Shown piece by piece: positions 1 to 13,908 of a stretch of DNA of 64,000 nt. Position numbers and translations under genes: made by a program. Positions within the stretch are counted from its first letter, which is position 1; every line of letters begins with the position of its first letter. The stretch is from the NCBI GenBank assembly GCA_949358305.1, contig OX442314.1, positions 2,855,087 to 2,919,086 of the forward strand. Reading direction: 5' to 3'. Under the pieces are notes generated by a model that saw only the letters and a list, made by a program, of their open reading frames with translations, ran no database searches and was not told the origin of the DNA. This DNA comes from Strigamia acuminata (taxonomy: Eukaryota; Arthropoda; Chilopoda; Geophilomorpha; Linotaeniidae).

Positions 1-187
1 AAATTGGGCTCAGAATTTCTCCTTCCACTGAAGGGACTTTTTTAATTATTCTTTGGTTACATAAGTCGGCTACTGCCAAGGATAGGGCTGTCGTTTCATC
101 TGCCGACATAGAATATTCGATTCTGTTTTCCTTCTCCAGAAATTCCGAAACTAAATCGAATTTAATTCCAGATAAACATTCCAACAC
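1..187 (-). pseudogene. Start of DIRS-type reverse transcriptase region, cut by window edge
   Basis: Read on the minus strand from 187 to 1, this is an open frame in phase with the gag-like ORF beyond the nested LTR element. It contains an alternating hydrophobic stretch and a terminal GEILSPI motif like that preceding the catalytic palm of DIRS and other non-viral reverse transcriptases. The remainder lies outside the window. Confidence 0.5.
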
Positions 188-319
188 TGTGAGCGATAGC
201 TCCCCCTGGGGGTCATTTCGAGACTTGTTCTATCTTTTGTATGATTGGTTCTAGGTTTTATGAATAAATGAGTCTAGTTTAGACAATCATCTTGATCGGT
301 TGTCTTTATCATTCTCACA
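188..319 (+). repeat. 5' LTR of gag-only element
   Basis: 132 bp, starting TGTGAGCG and ending TTCTCACA, with a short terminal inverted repeat TGTGAG/CTCACA. It contains AATAAA (in TTTATGAATAAATGAG) as a likely polyadenylation signal. It is preceded by the target duplication AACAC. Confidence 0.9.
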
Positions 320-332
320 TGGCGCAGTCGAC
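320..332 (+). promoter_or_regulatory. Primer binding site, tRNA-Ser type
   Basis: TGGCGCAGTCGAC abuts the 5' LTR. Its first 11 bases are the complement of CGACTGCGCCA, the 3' end of animal tRNA-Ser, so minus-strand synthesis would be primed by tRNA-Ser as in several insect gypsy-group elements. Confidence 0.75.
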
Positions 333-620
333 ATAAAAAGACTTTGGGGAAGGTGAAATAGTTGAAACAGTTGGAAATTGATGACGGCGATTTGGATGAA
401 GAGCGCGTGGGCTTAACATTTTCGAAAATCGAGTTGCGGAGAAATTTGGGGACGGAGACGAAGGAGACGACGCGCGTTACACGTGGAAAACGTCCAGATA
501 ACGTTCGATTTGGAGACGGAGACGTATATAAGCAGTTGAAAAGTTGTTGGTGATCATTGTCGGTGGTTGACGAGATCGGTGATTGTTGTTGAAAATTTTG
601 CGAAACACGTGGCGGACGTA

Positions 621-3062
621 ATGGCGGAAAATTTGGCGGTAATTTTGCAAGGATGTCGTTCGTCGCTTTTGTCCGTCGTCGAGGACGTCCTGAACGTATT
701 CACGGTGACGATTTTGAAAGGAGAAATCGACAGGCGCTGCTTGGAATCGACGAGCAATTTGAAGCAAGACTTGATGACGGTACTTTTGCAAAATAACAAG
801 GAAATCGTTGCGTTTGAGGCGGCGGAGGCGGAGAGAATCGCGGCGGAGAAGCTGGTGGAAGACGATGCGGAGATCGTAGAGAAAACGTCAGCGGAGGAAT
901 TGGCGAAAGAAAGGTTGGAGGCGGAGAAACTGGAAGCGGAGGAGGCGGCACGTCCGGCCGGCGGAAGTGGGGCATCGTCCGCCGAATTGATGGTTTTTCA
1001 AATGGCCGAGATGATGAAGATGTTGATGCGGGACAAGTTGGAGACGGCGGCGCGTAATGCGGAAACGGAGGCGCGTAATGCGGAGAAGGAGACGCGGAAT
1101 TCGGAGTTGTTGGCACAAAATACTTTGGTGATGAACCGCCTCATCGCGTCCCAGTGTTCGCAGACGGGTCCCGCGACCACGGTGGTGCAGATGCACTCAA
1201 CCGTCGACACCGTAAAAGCCATATCCTCTTTTTCGGGCGACGATAAGGAGAACGTGCATTCGTGGGTGAAGGAGGTAAAACGCGTGGCGAAGCTTTCGGC
1301 CTGGACGGACGATCTGACGCTATTGAACGCAGCAACGAGGCTAGAAGGTCACGCCAGCGACTGGCAGAAGACTGAAGGAAAGAAAATATCGAGTTTGGAG
1401 GGCTGGATGTGGGCTCTAGAAGATAGATTTAAGTGCCGCATGAACTTGAACGAATTCTTTGAAATGCAAAAGAAAAGAAAACTGGAAGCATCGGAGACGA
1501 TCGTTCATTACATTTATTCAAAGAACACTTTACTAGAGCGTTGTGCGAGCCGTATAAGTGAATCGGATCGAGTGTCGATGATTTTGGGCGGAATTGGCGA
1601 GGAGTTGGTGTCGTTTCCGTTGGCATCTGGCAACATCGGTTCGGTTGAGGAGCTTTTACATCGCGCGAGGGGTTTGGACGGGGCGAGAAAAGTGAAGACA
1701 ACGGACAAAAATAGTAGTAACGTCGAAGTTAAACGAGCAGCGGAGGACGTGGTGAGGGAATCGACGAAGGAAGCATTTTCGGCGGCGTCGACGAACAAGA
1801 ACTCACAACGTCACGTGCAATATAGATACGGGATGGATAAATCTACTCTCACGTGTTTTAAGTGCGGTAAGATCGGACACGTGTCTTTCGACTGTTTGTT
1901 GGCAAGTGCGGGAGCAGTTACGACGGAGAAAACGCCGGAGAAGGTTATAGCTTGTGTTGTCAAGACGAGGAAACCGGAGATGAATTTGACGGTCGTTGCG
2001 TGTAGTGTGGAGGAGTTTGACACGGACGTTGAGGCGCTGATTGATCCGGGCGCAAACTTGACAATTATCGACGGCAGATTTTTGAAAGACAATACGGAAT
2101 TAAGAGCGAATAGATCGGGGGCCAGTTTTCATTCCGTCAATGGCCCGTTGGAGATCGATGGATTTCTCGACATTTCGTTTCGTATTGGCGATATTCAATC
2201 GAGAATGAGGAATGTAGCAGTGTCGTCAGGTTTACCTTTTCCTATCATCGTAGGCACAGACTGGCGTAGGCAAGAAGGTCTGAGGCTGATTTTGGAACCG
2301 AATGGCGACATGAATGTTTCAAGAGATCGCAGCAAGGTTCGGACTGTTGGTTGCGCAATATTCGAGAAAGAGGCGAACCGAGAAAACGTGTGTTTGTCAC
2401 TGGTCGTGGAATATGACAAGATTTTGGACGTAGCAGACGACGACAAGGACGGAGAAGTTGACGAATTTGAAAAAAACGATCAAGTTGAAAACGAAAATGG
2501 CATTTTTGACAACAACGACGAAGAATTTGTTGAAAACGACGACGATCTTGGCGTGGAATGCGGGAAGGAGAACTTAGAACTTGACGTTACGAAAATCGAG
2601 CTAGTTGCGATCGTAGAAAATGTGAATTTGGGAGAGGACAGATCAAAATTCGACGAAACGGTTTCGGGGTTCAATGAAGTTGACGCGAAATATGGTGAGG
2701 AACACGACGAGAAAGGCGAGGAACACGATAAGAATGAGGCGAATGAAAATGAAGACGAATCGAGTCACAAGGGCAAGATTGTACGAGAAAATTTGGAGCC
2801 GGGCTGGCTGGAGGACCTGGAGCTTAAGAGATATTTTGCCGAAGAACAGGAAGAGACTTTGACGGGAGAGACGGACTCGACAAAGATGAGCGAGGAGTTA
2901 TCGGAGGCTTGTTGTGCATTAGAAAATCGCATTGTATCGAAATTGTTGAATTTTTTGTTTTGTTGTCGAGGGCGACAACCCAAAAAGGGGGGTCGTGTGA
3001 GCGATAGCTCCCCCTGGGGGTCATTTCGAGACTTGTTCTATCTTTTGTATGATTGGTTCTAG
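621..3062 (+). CDS. Gag plus degenerate aspartic protease-like polyprotein (gag-only element)
   Basis: Open from 567, but the first ATG in frame is at 621, giving about 813 residues. In order: a Glu/Ala-rich helical N-terminus; a Retrotrans_gag-like capsid domain (around codon 215-360); one CCHC knuckle (CFKCGKIGHVSFDC, near 1857-1898); a retropepsin-like segment with IDPGAN at about 2040 and a downstream VGTDW; then about 230 residues dominated by D, E and N; and a last 22 codons encoded by the 3' LTR. The retropepsin consensus is D-S/T-G, so the Pro after the catalytic Asp is unusual and may mean the protease is inactive. No polymerase domains follow. A small upstream frame (362-553) ends before this one and is probably not part of it. 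Confidence 0.75.
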   Translation: MAENLAVILQGCRSSLLSVVEDVLNVFTVTILKGEIDRRCLESTSNLKQDLMTVLLQNNKEIVAFEAAEAERIAAEKLVEDDAEIVEKTSAEELAKERLEAEKLEAEEAARPAGGSGASSAELMVFQMAEMMKMLMRDKLETAARNAETEARNAEKETRNSELLAQNTLVMNRLIASQCSQTGPATTVVQMHSTVDTVKAISSFSGDDKENVHSWVKEVKRVAKLSAWTDDLTLLNAATRLEGHASDWQKTEGKKISSLEGWMWALEDRFKCRMNLNEFFEMQKKRKLEASETIVHYIYSKNTLLERCASRISESDRVSMILGGIGEELVSFPLASGNIGSVEELLHRARGLDGARKVKTTDKNSSNVEVKRAAEDVVRESTKEAFSAASTNKNSQRHVQYRYGMDKSTLTCFKCGKIGHVSFDCLLASAGAVTTEKTPEKVIACVVKTRKPEMNLTVVACSVEEFDTDVEALIDPGANLTIIDGRFLKDNTELRANRSGASFHSVNGPLEIDGFLDISFRIGDIQSRMRNVAVSSGLPFPIIVGTDWRRQEGLRLILEPNGDMNVSRDRSKVRTVGCAIFEKEANRENVCLSLVVEYDKILDVADDDKDGEVDEFEKNDQVENENGIFDNNDEEFVENDDDLGVECGKENLELDVTKIELVAIVENVNLGEDRSKFDETVSGFNEVDAKYGEEHDEKGEEHDKNEANENEDESSHKGKIVRENLEPGWLEDLELKRYFAEEQEETLTGETDSTKMSEELSEACCALENRIVSKLLNFLFCCRGRQPKKGGRVSDSSPWGSFRDLFYLLYDWF
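2981..2995 (+). promoter_or_regulatory. Polypurine tract
   Basis: The AAAAAGGGGGG run ends just upstream of the 3' LTR, separated by TCG. This is the expected position of the plus-strand primer. Confidence 0.6.
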
Positions 3063-3127
3063 GTTTTATGAATAAATGAGTCTAGTTTAGACAATCATCT
3101 TGATCGGTTGTCTTTATCATTCTCACA
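2996..3127 (+). repeat. 3' LTR of gag-only element
   Basis: Same 132 bp as 188-319 with no difference seen. The internal ORF runs 67 bp into this LTR and uses a stop codon inside it (3060-3062). It is followed by AACAC, the second copy of the target duplication. Confidence 0.9.
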
Positions 3128-4299
3128 AACACAAAGGGGTTTAGTGTGATTTGTTCCCACTGCCCAATAAATTCTCCCAAGGAGGCCGGACGAAAAGGTA
3201 AGCGCGTAAAATTATTTTCAAATTTTTTATTTTTAATTACTGAAAGATGCGTCGTTTGGCGATTGTCATTTGTAATTTCTACTTCTTGGCGTTGAAACGT
3301 CCTCGATTGGGTCGTCCCCGGTCTAAAAACACATTTGGTATTAGAAAGAGTAATGGGAGAAACAATTTCGTCACCATACATACTATTGGATCTGAAATCC
3401 TCTCTGTTATAGTCAGAGCCGCTTTTGCGGTCGTAATGTCTACGAGAATCAGTCCGTTGGTAAGGCGTACGACTAAAGTGTGAACGAAAAACGTCTTTCC
3501 GGTCGTCCTTCTTGTCGAAGACGGATTTGGCCGAAATTTTTGCCATTTTCTCGTAATCTTCGATTTGTTTCGTAATATCTGGGCCAAACAAGTCGTAGGG
3601 GTGCGAATCGTAGGATCTGCACAAAGGCTTGTACTTGGGAGCCATCGTGTCTTGCAAGTCCATCCTCCGTCGCCGATTAACGTAAACGTTTGCTGAACCT
3701 ACCAGGGTCATGGCGTCGGTGATGTGCCCAATCAGCTTCTTTTTGTTGAAGCGACCGGCAGCAATGTCCCGTAAGGCGTCCGTCATTGGGACTACGGATT
3801 TTAACAGAGTTTTCTGTAATTTCAGAGAGGCCGTATCTTTGGCCTTGAAATTTGGCTTTAGGATTGTAAAAACTTTCCCTTCTGCCTTTGGCGGATCTAA
3901 ATACTTTAGATTTTCCGGAATGACGCATCGGTCAAACACCTTTTCTCGGTGTTCGAAACTGGATAAAAATAGAGATTTATTCACCAAGCTCTCTAAGGCG
4001 GCTGGGGCTGCTTCGCGAAAAGTCGGGGATTCGTCCAATTCCTTGGACGCGTCTTCGAACTCTGCGTCTTCCGAATTGGCTGGTGGGTCCGGGGTCTTAG
4101 CCGCCGGAATTTTCGCTTGGGCCTCGTCCAATTTGGCGCCCAGTTTGACATTGTGCGCCAGTAGTTTGGCCACCATTAACTTCAACTCTTTTACCTCATC
4201 GGAAAGAGAAGAAGCGGGCAACGTCTTATCGACGTCCTCCTGACCACGCGGGTCCGAAGGGTTAGTTTCGTCGTCGCTGTATTCGAATTTATCTTCCAT
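3128..4299 (-). pseudogene. DIRS-type gag-like ORF, 3' part displaced by an LTR-element insertion
   Basis: The ATG at 4299 opens a frame of about 390 codons up to the insertion point at 3128; in the present sequence it runs on into the inserted LTR to a stop at 3082. An acidic N-terminus is followed by a coiled-coil-like segment (VKELKLMVAKLLAHNVKLGAK). The middle contains an ANVYVNRRRRMDLQDTM...YKPLC...LFGPDITK block, which resembles the conserved core of DIRS-family ORF1. The C-terminus is basic and rich in R, S and Y. The end (LGEFIGQWEQITLNPF) matches the start of the DIRS RT region, so gag and RT appear to have been one frame. The frame is open on both sides of the insertion, so the element was probably not badly decayed when it was hit. 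DIRS membership is inferred from motifs only. Confidence 0.6.
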
Positions 4300-4523
4300 A
4301 GTGATAAATATAACGTAACAACAACTAAAGAAGGTAAAAACAATTACTAAATGTAACTAATCGTCCGAATTTATTAAGATTCTTCAAGATTGTACAGAAA
4401 ATCAAAGAGACAAAATTCGAACCTGACCGCGACCCGTAACGTTAGAACCGGAACTGACGTGACCCGGATGGTAGCGCCATCTCCTGGGATTCCGGAGATT
4501 ACTGAGAATGAATGGGGAAATTA

Positions 4524-4735
4524 ACCGCGACTTACCCCAACCCCCACTCTGGTGGCGACATCGTGCGACAGGAGAGATCGTTCAAGGATGTTTCTTTATT
4601 TATTTCTTCGGTTTTGAATGTGGAAATCCACCGCGACTTACCCCAACCCCCACTCTGGTGGCGACATCGTGCGACAGTAGAGATCGTTCAAGGATGTTTC
4701 TTTATTTATTTCTTCGGTTTTGAATGTGGGAAAAT
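4524..4735. repeat. Tandem duplication, two copies of about 106 bp
   Basis: ACCGCGACTTACCCCAACCC begins at 4524 and again at 4630. Both copies run through TTATTTATTTCTTCGG to GAATGTGG, with one or two differences (CAGGAG versus CAGTAG). It lies just upstream of the DIRS-like gag and may be part of its terminal region. Confidence 0.85.
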
Positions 4736-4963
4736 CGGTTTCGTGGCGGAAATAACGACGATGATAATGATATTTATTATTTTGTATTATAATATTATTA
4801 TATTGTTGCTTTAAAGCGATTTTTTTCCTCGTTTACGTCTATTTTGCAGCTGTTTTGAGAATGTTGTTTGTTCTCAATTTTTATAGTGCGACGTAGGATA
4901 AATTTTTAATTCATTCGCGTGTGTCAGTTGAAATAATCGCGACGTGAACTCGCGTTGACATAG

Positions 4964-9889
<4,926 letters not shown>

Positions 9890-10016
9890 TAAAAATTAAT
9901 TAATTAATTAAAATAAATGAAATAAATGAATATTTTCAATTGACGCAATTTTATTTCCTTCCGTCTTACAAAGAAATTTCCTAATCGCGGAATTAGTGGA
10001 GAAATTGAAAACAAGA

Positions 10017-10100
10017 TTAAGGAGGTCGCGCCGGGATTTGAACCCGGCTCGATGGATTCTAATTAGTGCAGGGCATGGTGCAGGGTGCAGTGGATGGCGA
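10017..10100 (-). ncRNA. tRNA-like sequence (pseudo-tRNA or tRNA-derived SINE)
   Basis: On the minus strand GCCGGGTTCAAATCCCGGC folds as a perfect T-arm and contains a B-box-like GGTTCAAATCC. The following GCGACC can pair with GGTCGC about 79 nt upstream as an acceptor stem. I cannot draw a normal D-arm or anticodon arm, so this is more likely a tRNA relic or a SINE head than a working tRNA. Confidence 0.3.
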
Positions 10101-10103
10101 CCG

Positions 10104-10323
10104 AGTGCTCCATTACCAGGAATGACTAATGGTGTTAACACAACGGTGTACATTTTGCATTCACTATGCCCCAACAGGACCCCATAGAGCAAAATAAAGA
10201 TTAAAAGAGTCTAATTGACAAGAACTCATGCGATATATTTAAAATTCCAACGTTTATGTTCTGATTTTCAAACCATTAAAGCATTAGTCATTCCTGGTGT
10301 GACAGATTAATGGCGCCGAGCAC
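10104..10323. repeat. Inverted-repeat element, MITE-like
   Basis: ACCAGGAATGACTAATG (10115-10131) is present as its exact reverse complement at 10282-10298. Shorter matching pieces (GTGCTC/GAGCAC, CCATTA/TAATGG) flank both arms. No coding capacity and no clear target duplication. Confidence 0.4.
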
Positions 10324-10640
10324 GCTGTCGTCATCCGTTTCTGCAATCTGCTTCCAAAAAATTTTTGTTTTTAAAATACACCACCTGTTCAATTTTTCCC
10401 AATTCTTAAAAAAAATTTTAAAAAGATTTTAATAAAATTGAAAAATCAAAAAACCGCCCGTTTTGCCATTTTCAACAAATCAACCCAATGCCGCCTGACG
10501 ACCACTATCGAAAACACCATCCACGTTCCATTACACATTTCGTCATCTTCCTTCCCAGTTTCTCAACCGAGGATTTTACGTGAGTCCTCGCCCTCGTTCC
10601 TCGTACAAACATCACCACACTCGTTTCCCAACACCGCACG

Positions 10641-12582
10641 ATGGAAAACGAGAACTATTCGGGCCCGATCGGCGACGGCAACACCGCGGAGAACGAGAAA
10701 GAGAAGAAGCCTCCAATGGCGACCCCGGACGAAACGACCAAGATGACGGACGACTCGACCAAAGTGAAATTCACGAACAACTCGACGCGCGCGGACGAGA
10801 GCCGCAACGGCGAGGCGAAAATCGAGATCGAGAACATCCAAGTGGCGTTCGCCGGCATGGGCAAGGACGAGCTGATGAAATTCGCCAACGATCCCTTCTG
10901 GATCAAGCTGCGCTGGAGCCTTTTTCTCCTCTTCTGGCTCAGCTGGATCTCCATGCTCGTCGGCGCCATCGTCATCATCGTGCAGGCGCCGCGCTGCCCG
11001 CCGCTGCCGACGCTCGACTGGTGGCAGCGCGCCGTCATTTACCAGATCTACCCGCGCTCGTTTTACGACTCGAACGGCGACGGGGTGGGCGATTTGAAGG
11101 GCATCGAGAAGAAGAGCGATTACATTGCGGATTTGGGGGTCAAGGCGGTGTGGTTGAACCCGATTTACAAGTCGCCGATGGTGGATTTCGGCTACGATGT
11201 GGCGGATTATAAGGCGATTGATCCGGTGTTCGGGACGGACGAGGATTTTCGGAGTTTGGTGCAGAAGTTGAAGTCCAAAGGTGCATTTTTGTTTATATTT
11301 TGATTAAATTGAAATTGGGTTTTAATTTTTTTTTTTTGGTTTTAGATATTAAATTGATTATGGATTTCGTGCCGAATCACACGAGTAAGAACATGAGTTG
11401 GTTCCAGAGCAGCCGGAACCGCGAGGAACCGTACACGGATTATTACGTGTGGCACAATGGGACGACGGGTCGTGATGGAAGCAGACAAGCGCCTAATAAT
11501 TGGGTGTGTATAAATCGGTGGTTGGACGTGCGATTTTTTATAAGGCGGATGGAAAGTGAAAAAAATGCATTTGTTAATTTCTAAAATGCATTTTTCAAGT
11601 CTTAAAATGCATTTTTCAAGTCCTTAAATGCATTTTTCAAGTCTTAAAATGCATTTTTCAAGTCCTACATGCGTTTTTCAAGTCCTAAAATGCATTTTTC
11701 GAGTCTTATAACGCATTTTTCGAGTCCTAAAATGCATTTTCGAGTCCTAAAATTCATTTTTCGAGTCCTAAAATGCATTTTTCGAGTCCTAAATGCATTT
11801 TTCGAGTCCTAAAATGCATTTTTCGAGTCCTAAAATGCATTTTTCGAGTCCTGAAATGCATTTTTCGAGTCCTGAAATGCATTTTTCGAGTCTTAAAATG
11901 CATTTTTCGAGTCCTAAAATGCATTTAAAAATATTTGTATTGCTTTTTATGCAGATGAGCGTGTTTGGTGGTTCGGCGTGGACTTACGACGACGTGCGCA
12001 AACAGTACTACCTGCACCAGTTTATGCCCGATCAACCGGACTTGAATCTGCGCAACGAAGCGGTCAAAGAGGAGCTCAAGGACGTCCTCGCCTACTGGCT
12101 GGACTTGGGCGTGCGCGGCTTCCGCGTGGACGCCGTGTCGCACCTGTACGAGGACAACTCGTTCCTGAGCGAGCCCAGAACCAATGCGCACGATAATCGT
12201 AGCGTCAGTTCGGACGACTACGACTACCTCGACCACATCTACACCAAGGGTCAGCCGGAGAACTTGGACCTGGTCAAGGAGTGGAGAATTTTCCTCGACA
12301 TTTATTCGGAAATCAACGAGACCGAACACATGTGATTGAAAATAATGAAAATAATTAAAAGAAATTAATAATTTATTAATTTCAAATTATTATCCTCAGA
12401 TTGTTGACGGTGGAATCGATGGACAAGATGGAGGACGTGATGAAGATGTACGGCAACGAGACGGAGAAGATCGCCGACTTTCCCTTCAATTTCGAGCTGG
12501 TGAACAAACTGAACGACCAGTCGACCGCCACGGACGTGCTGGCGCTGGTGCACGGCTGGCTGTTTAATTTGTCGGACGGCGC

Positions 12583-12613
<31 letters not shown>

Positions 12614-13908
12614 GTGGGCCGCATTGCGAGCAAGATGAACGAGTCGATCGTGGACGGGCTGCATATGATTACGATGTTGATGACTGGCACGCCCGTCACT
12701 TACTATGGCGAGGAGATTGGCATGGAGGACGTGGATTTGACGTTGGCGGAGACGCGAGATCCGAAGGCTTTGAGAAGGGACGAAGTATGGAATTTAAATC
12801 AATTTCAAAAGAAATTAATAATGATTGAATTTTTATTTTTTAAGAGCAATTTTGCTGAAAAATCGCGCGATCCGGAGCGCACGCCGATGCAGTGGAACGA
12901 CGCTGCGAATGCGGGCTTCACCAACGGGACTCCCTGGCTTCCGGTCAACCCCAATTATGAAGCCGGAGTCAATGTGGAGGTTATTAAAATTAATTTGATA
13001 TAATTTGATGAAATTTTGTTGATTTTTGACGAAATTTTGTTGATTTTTGACGTAATTTTGTTGATTTTTGACGAAATTTTGTTGATTTTTGACGAAATTT
13101 TGTTGATTTTTGACGAAATTTTGTTGATTTTTGACGAAATTTTGTTGATTTTTGACGAAATTTTGTTGATTTTTGACGAAATTTTGTTGATTTTTTGATG
13201 AAATTTTGTTGACTTTTGACGAAATTTTGTTATTTTTTGACAAAATTTTGTTGATTTTTGATGAAATTTTGTTGATTTTTGACGAAATTTTGTTGATTTT
13301 TGACGAAATTTTGTTGATTTTTGACGAAATTTTGTTGATTTTTGACGAAATTTTGTTGATTTTTGACGAAATTTTGTTGATTTTTGACGAAAATTTGTTG
13401 ATTTTATTAAATTTTGTTGATTTTATTAATTTTTGTTGATTTTATTAATTTTTGTTAATTTTATTAATTTTTTCAGGCTCAATTAAAAGCGGGACAATCG
13501 CACTTGCAAGTTTACAAGAAACTGGTCAAGTTGCGAGACGAGACGGCCGTCCTGTACGGCTCGGTCGGCTTTTTAGAAGTCGTGGACGACGTGTTCGGCT
13601 TCACGCGCGTCAAGAAAGGCTCGCCGGGTTTCATCGTTCTGGTGAATTTCGGCGATAACGCCACCGACGTCGATCTGTCCACTCAGCCGGAGGTGAAGCC
13701 GATCAACTACGTGGGATCGCGGCAGGCGAACGACACGTCATTCACGTTCCCCGACGACGGCAACGTCGAGCTCTGCAGCAGCAATGTCCCGACCGATTCG
13801 CCGTTGAACCCGCGCGCCTCCAAGGGCAAAGTGCGACTCAACTCGCTGCCCCTCGGCCCCAAGGAGGCGGTGCTCATCAAGTTTGTACCCAATTTCCCCG
13901 AAAAATAA
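10641..13908 (+). CDS. SLC3-family heavy chain (CD98hc/rBAT-like), type II membrane GH13-fold protein, 6 exons
   Basis: Exons 10641-11280, 11346-11503, 11955-12331, 12400-12784, 12845-12979 and 13477-13908 join in phase into 708 residues. A hydrophilic cytosolic tail of about 90 residues ends in [18 protein letters not shown], typical of CD98 heavy chains. One transmembrane helix follows (about 92-114), then APRC with Cys119 at the place where CD98hc forms a disulfide with its SLC7 light chain. The rest is an extracellular GH13 fold. In vertebrates such chains bring amino-acid transporters to the surface and are not enzymes. Here the GH13 blocks are intact: [20 protein letters not shown] (Asp325), LLTVES (Glu397), LGNHD (Asp463). 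It could therefore be a transporter subunit, a membrane-bound glucosidase, or both. A polyadenylation signal is at 14064. Confidence 0.85.
11575..11930. repeat. Minisatellite in SLC3-like intron 2, 21-bp unit
   Basis: GCATTTTTCGAGTCCTAAAAT is repeated about 16 times. The left half carries the CAAGTC variant and the right half CGAGTC. It ends about 25 bp before the splice acceptor. Confidence 0.88.
13003..13468. repeat. Minisatellite in SLC3-like intron 5, 21-bp unit
   Basis: GATTTTTGACGAAATTTTGTT is repeated about 20 times, grading into GATTTTATTAATTTTTGTT units just before the acceptor TTTTTTCAG. Confidence 0.92.

Larger units (their letters stand above)
188..3127 (+). mobile_element. Non-autonomous gag-only LTR retrotransposon, complete, recent
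   Basis: Two 132-bp direct repeats (188-319 and 2996-3127) begin TGTGAG, end CTCACA and look identical by eye. The flanks carry the same 5-bp sequence AACAC (183-187 and 3128-3132), a target-site duplication. Just inside the left LTR is TGGCGCAGTCGAC, complementary to the 3' end of arthropod tRNA-Ser. A purine run AAAAAGGGGGG lies next to the right LTR. One long ORF encodes gag and a protease-like domain. There is no reverse transcriptase, RNase H or integrase, so mobility must have been supplied in trans. Identical LTRs imply a young insertion. Confidence 0.88.
1..4735 (-). mobile_element. DIRS-like (tyrosine-recombinase type) retrotransposon, partial, interrupted
   Basis: The minus strand carries a gag-like ORF (start 4299) whose frame continues past a nested LTR element into 187-1, where the translation resembles the N-terminal part of a DIRS-type reverse transcriptase and ends in a GEILSPI-like motif at the window edge. 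Reverse transcriptase, RNase H and recombinase regions would lie left of the window. The outer boundary is not resolved. It lies somewhere between 4300 and about 4735, where a 106-bp tandem duplication sits. The DIRS assignment rests on recognising conserved gag and RT-start motifs by eye. Confidence 0.6.
9890..10640. other. Spacer between the two GH13-fold genes
   Basis: About 750 bp with no coding evidence. It contains a tRNA-like 3' half near 10017-10100 and a pair of 17-bp inverted repeats (10115-10131 and 10282-10298). The last 200 bp are probably the 5' region of the SLC3-like gene. Confidence 0.5.

Noticed and set aside
362-553. 63-codon frame before the gag ORF
   Set aside because: It has no ATG start, is not in frame with gag and shows no motif.
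10017-10100. Functional tRNA gene on the minus strand
   Set aside because: The T-arm and acceptor stem are fine, but no D-arm, A box or anticodon stem can be drawn; kept only as tRNA-like.
13003-13468. CRISPR-like regular repeats (also at 8755, 22090 and 34260)
   Set aside because: Units are head to tail with no spacers of unique sequence, and the genome is eukaryotic; these are minisatellites.
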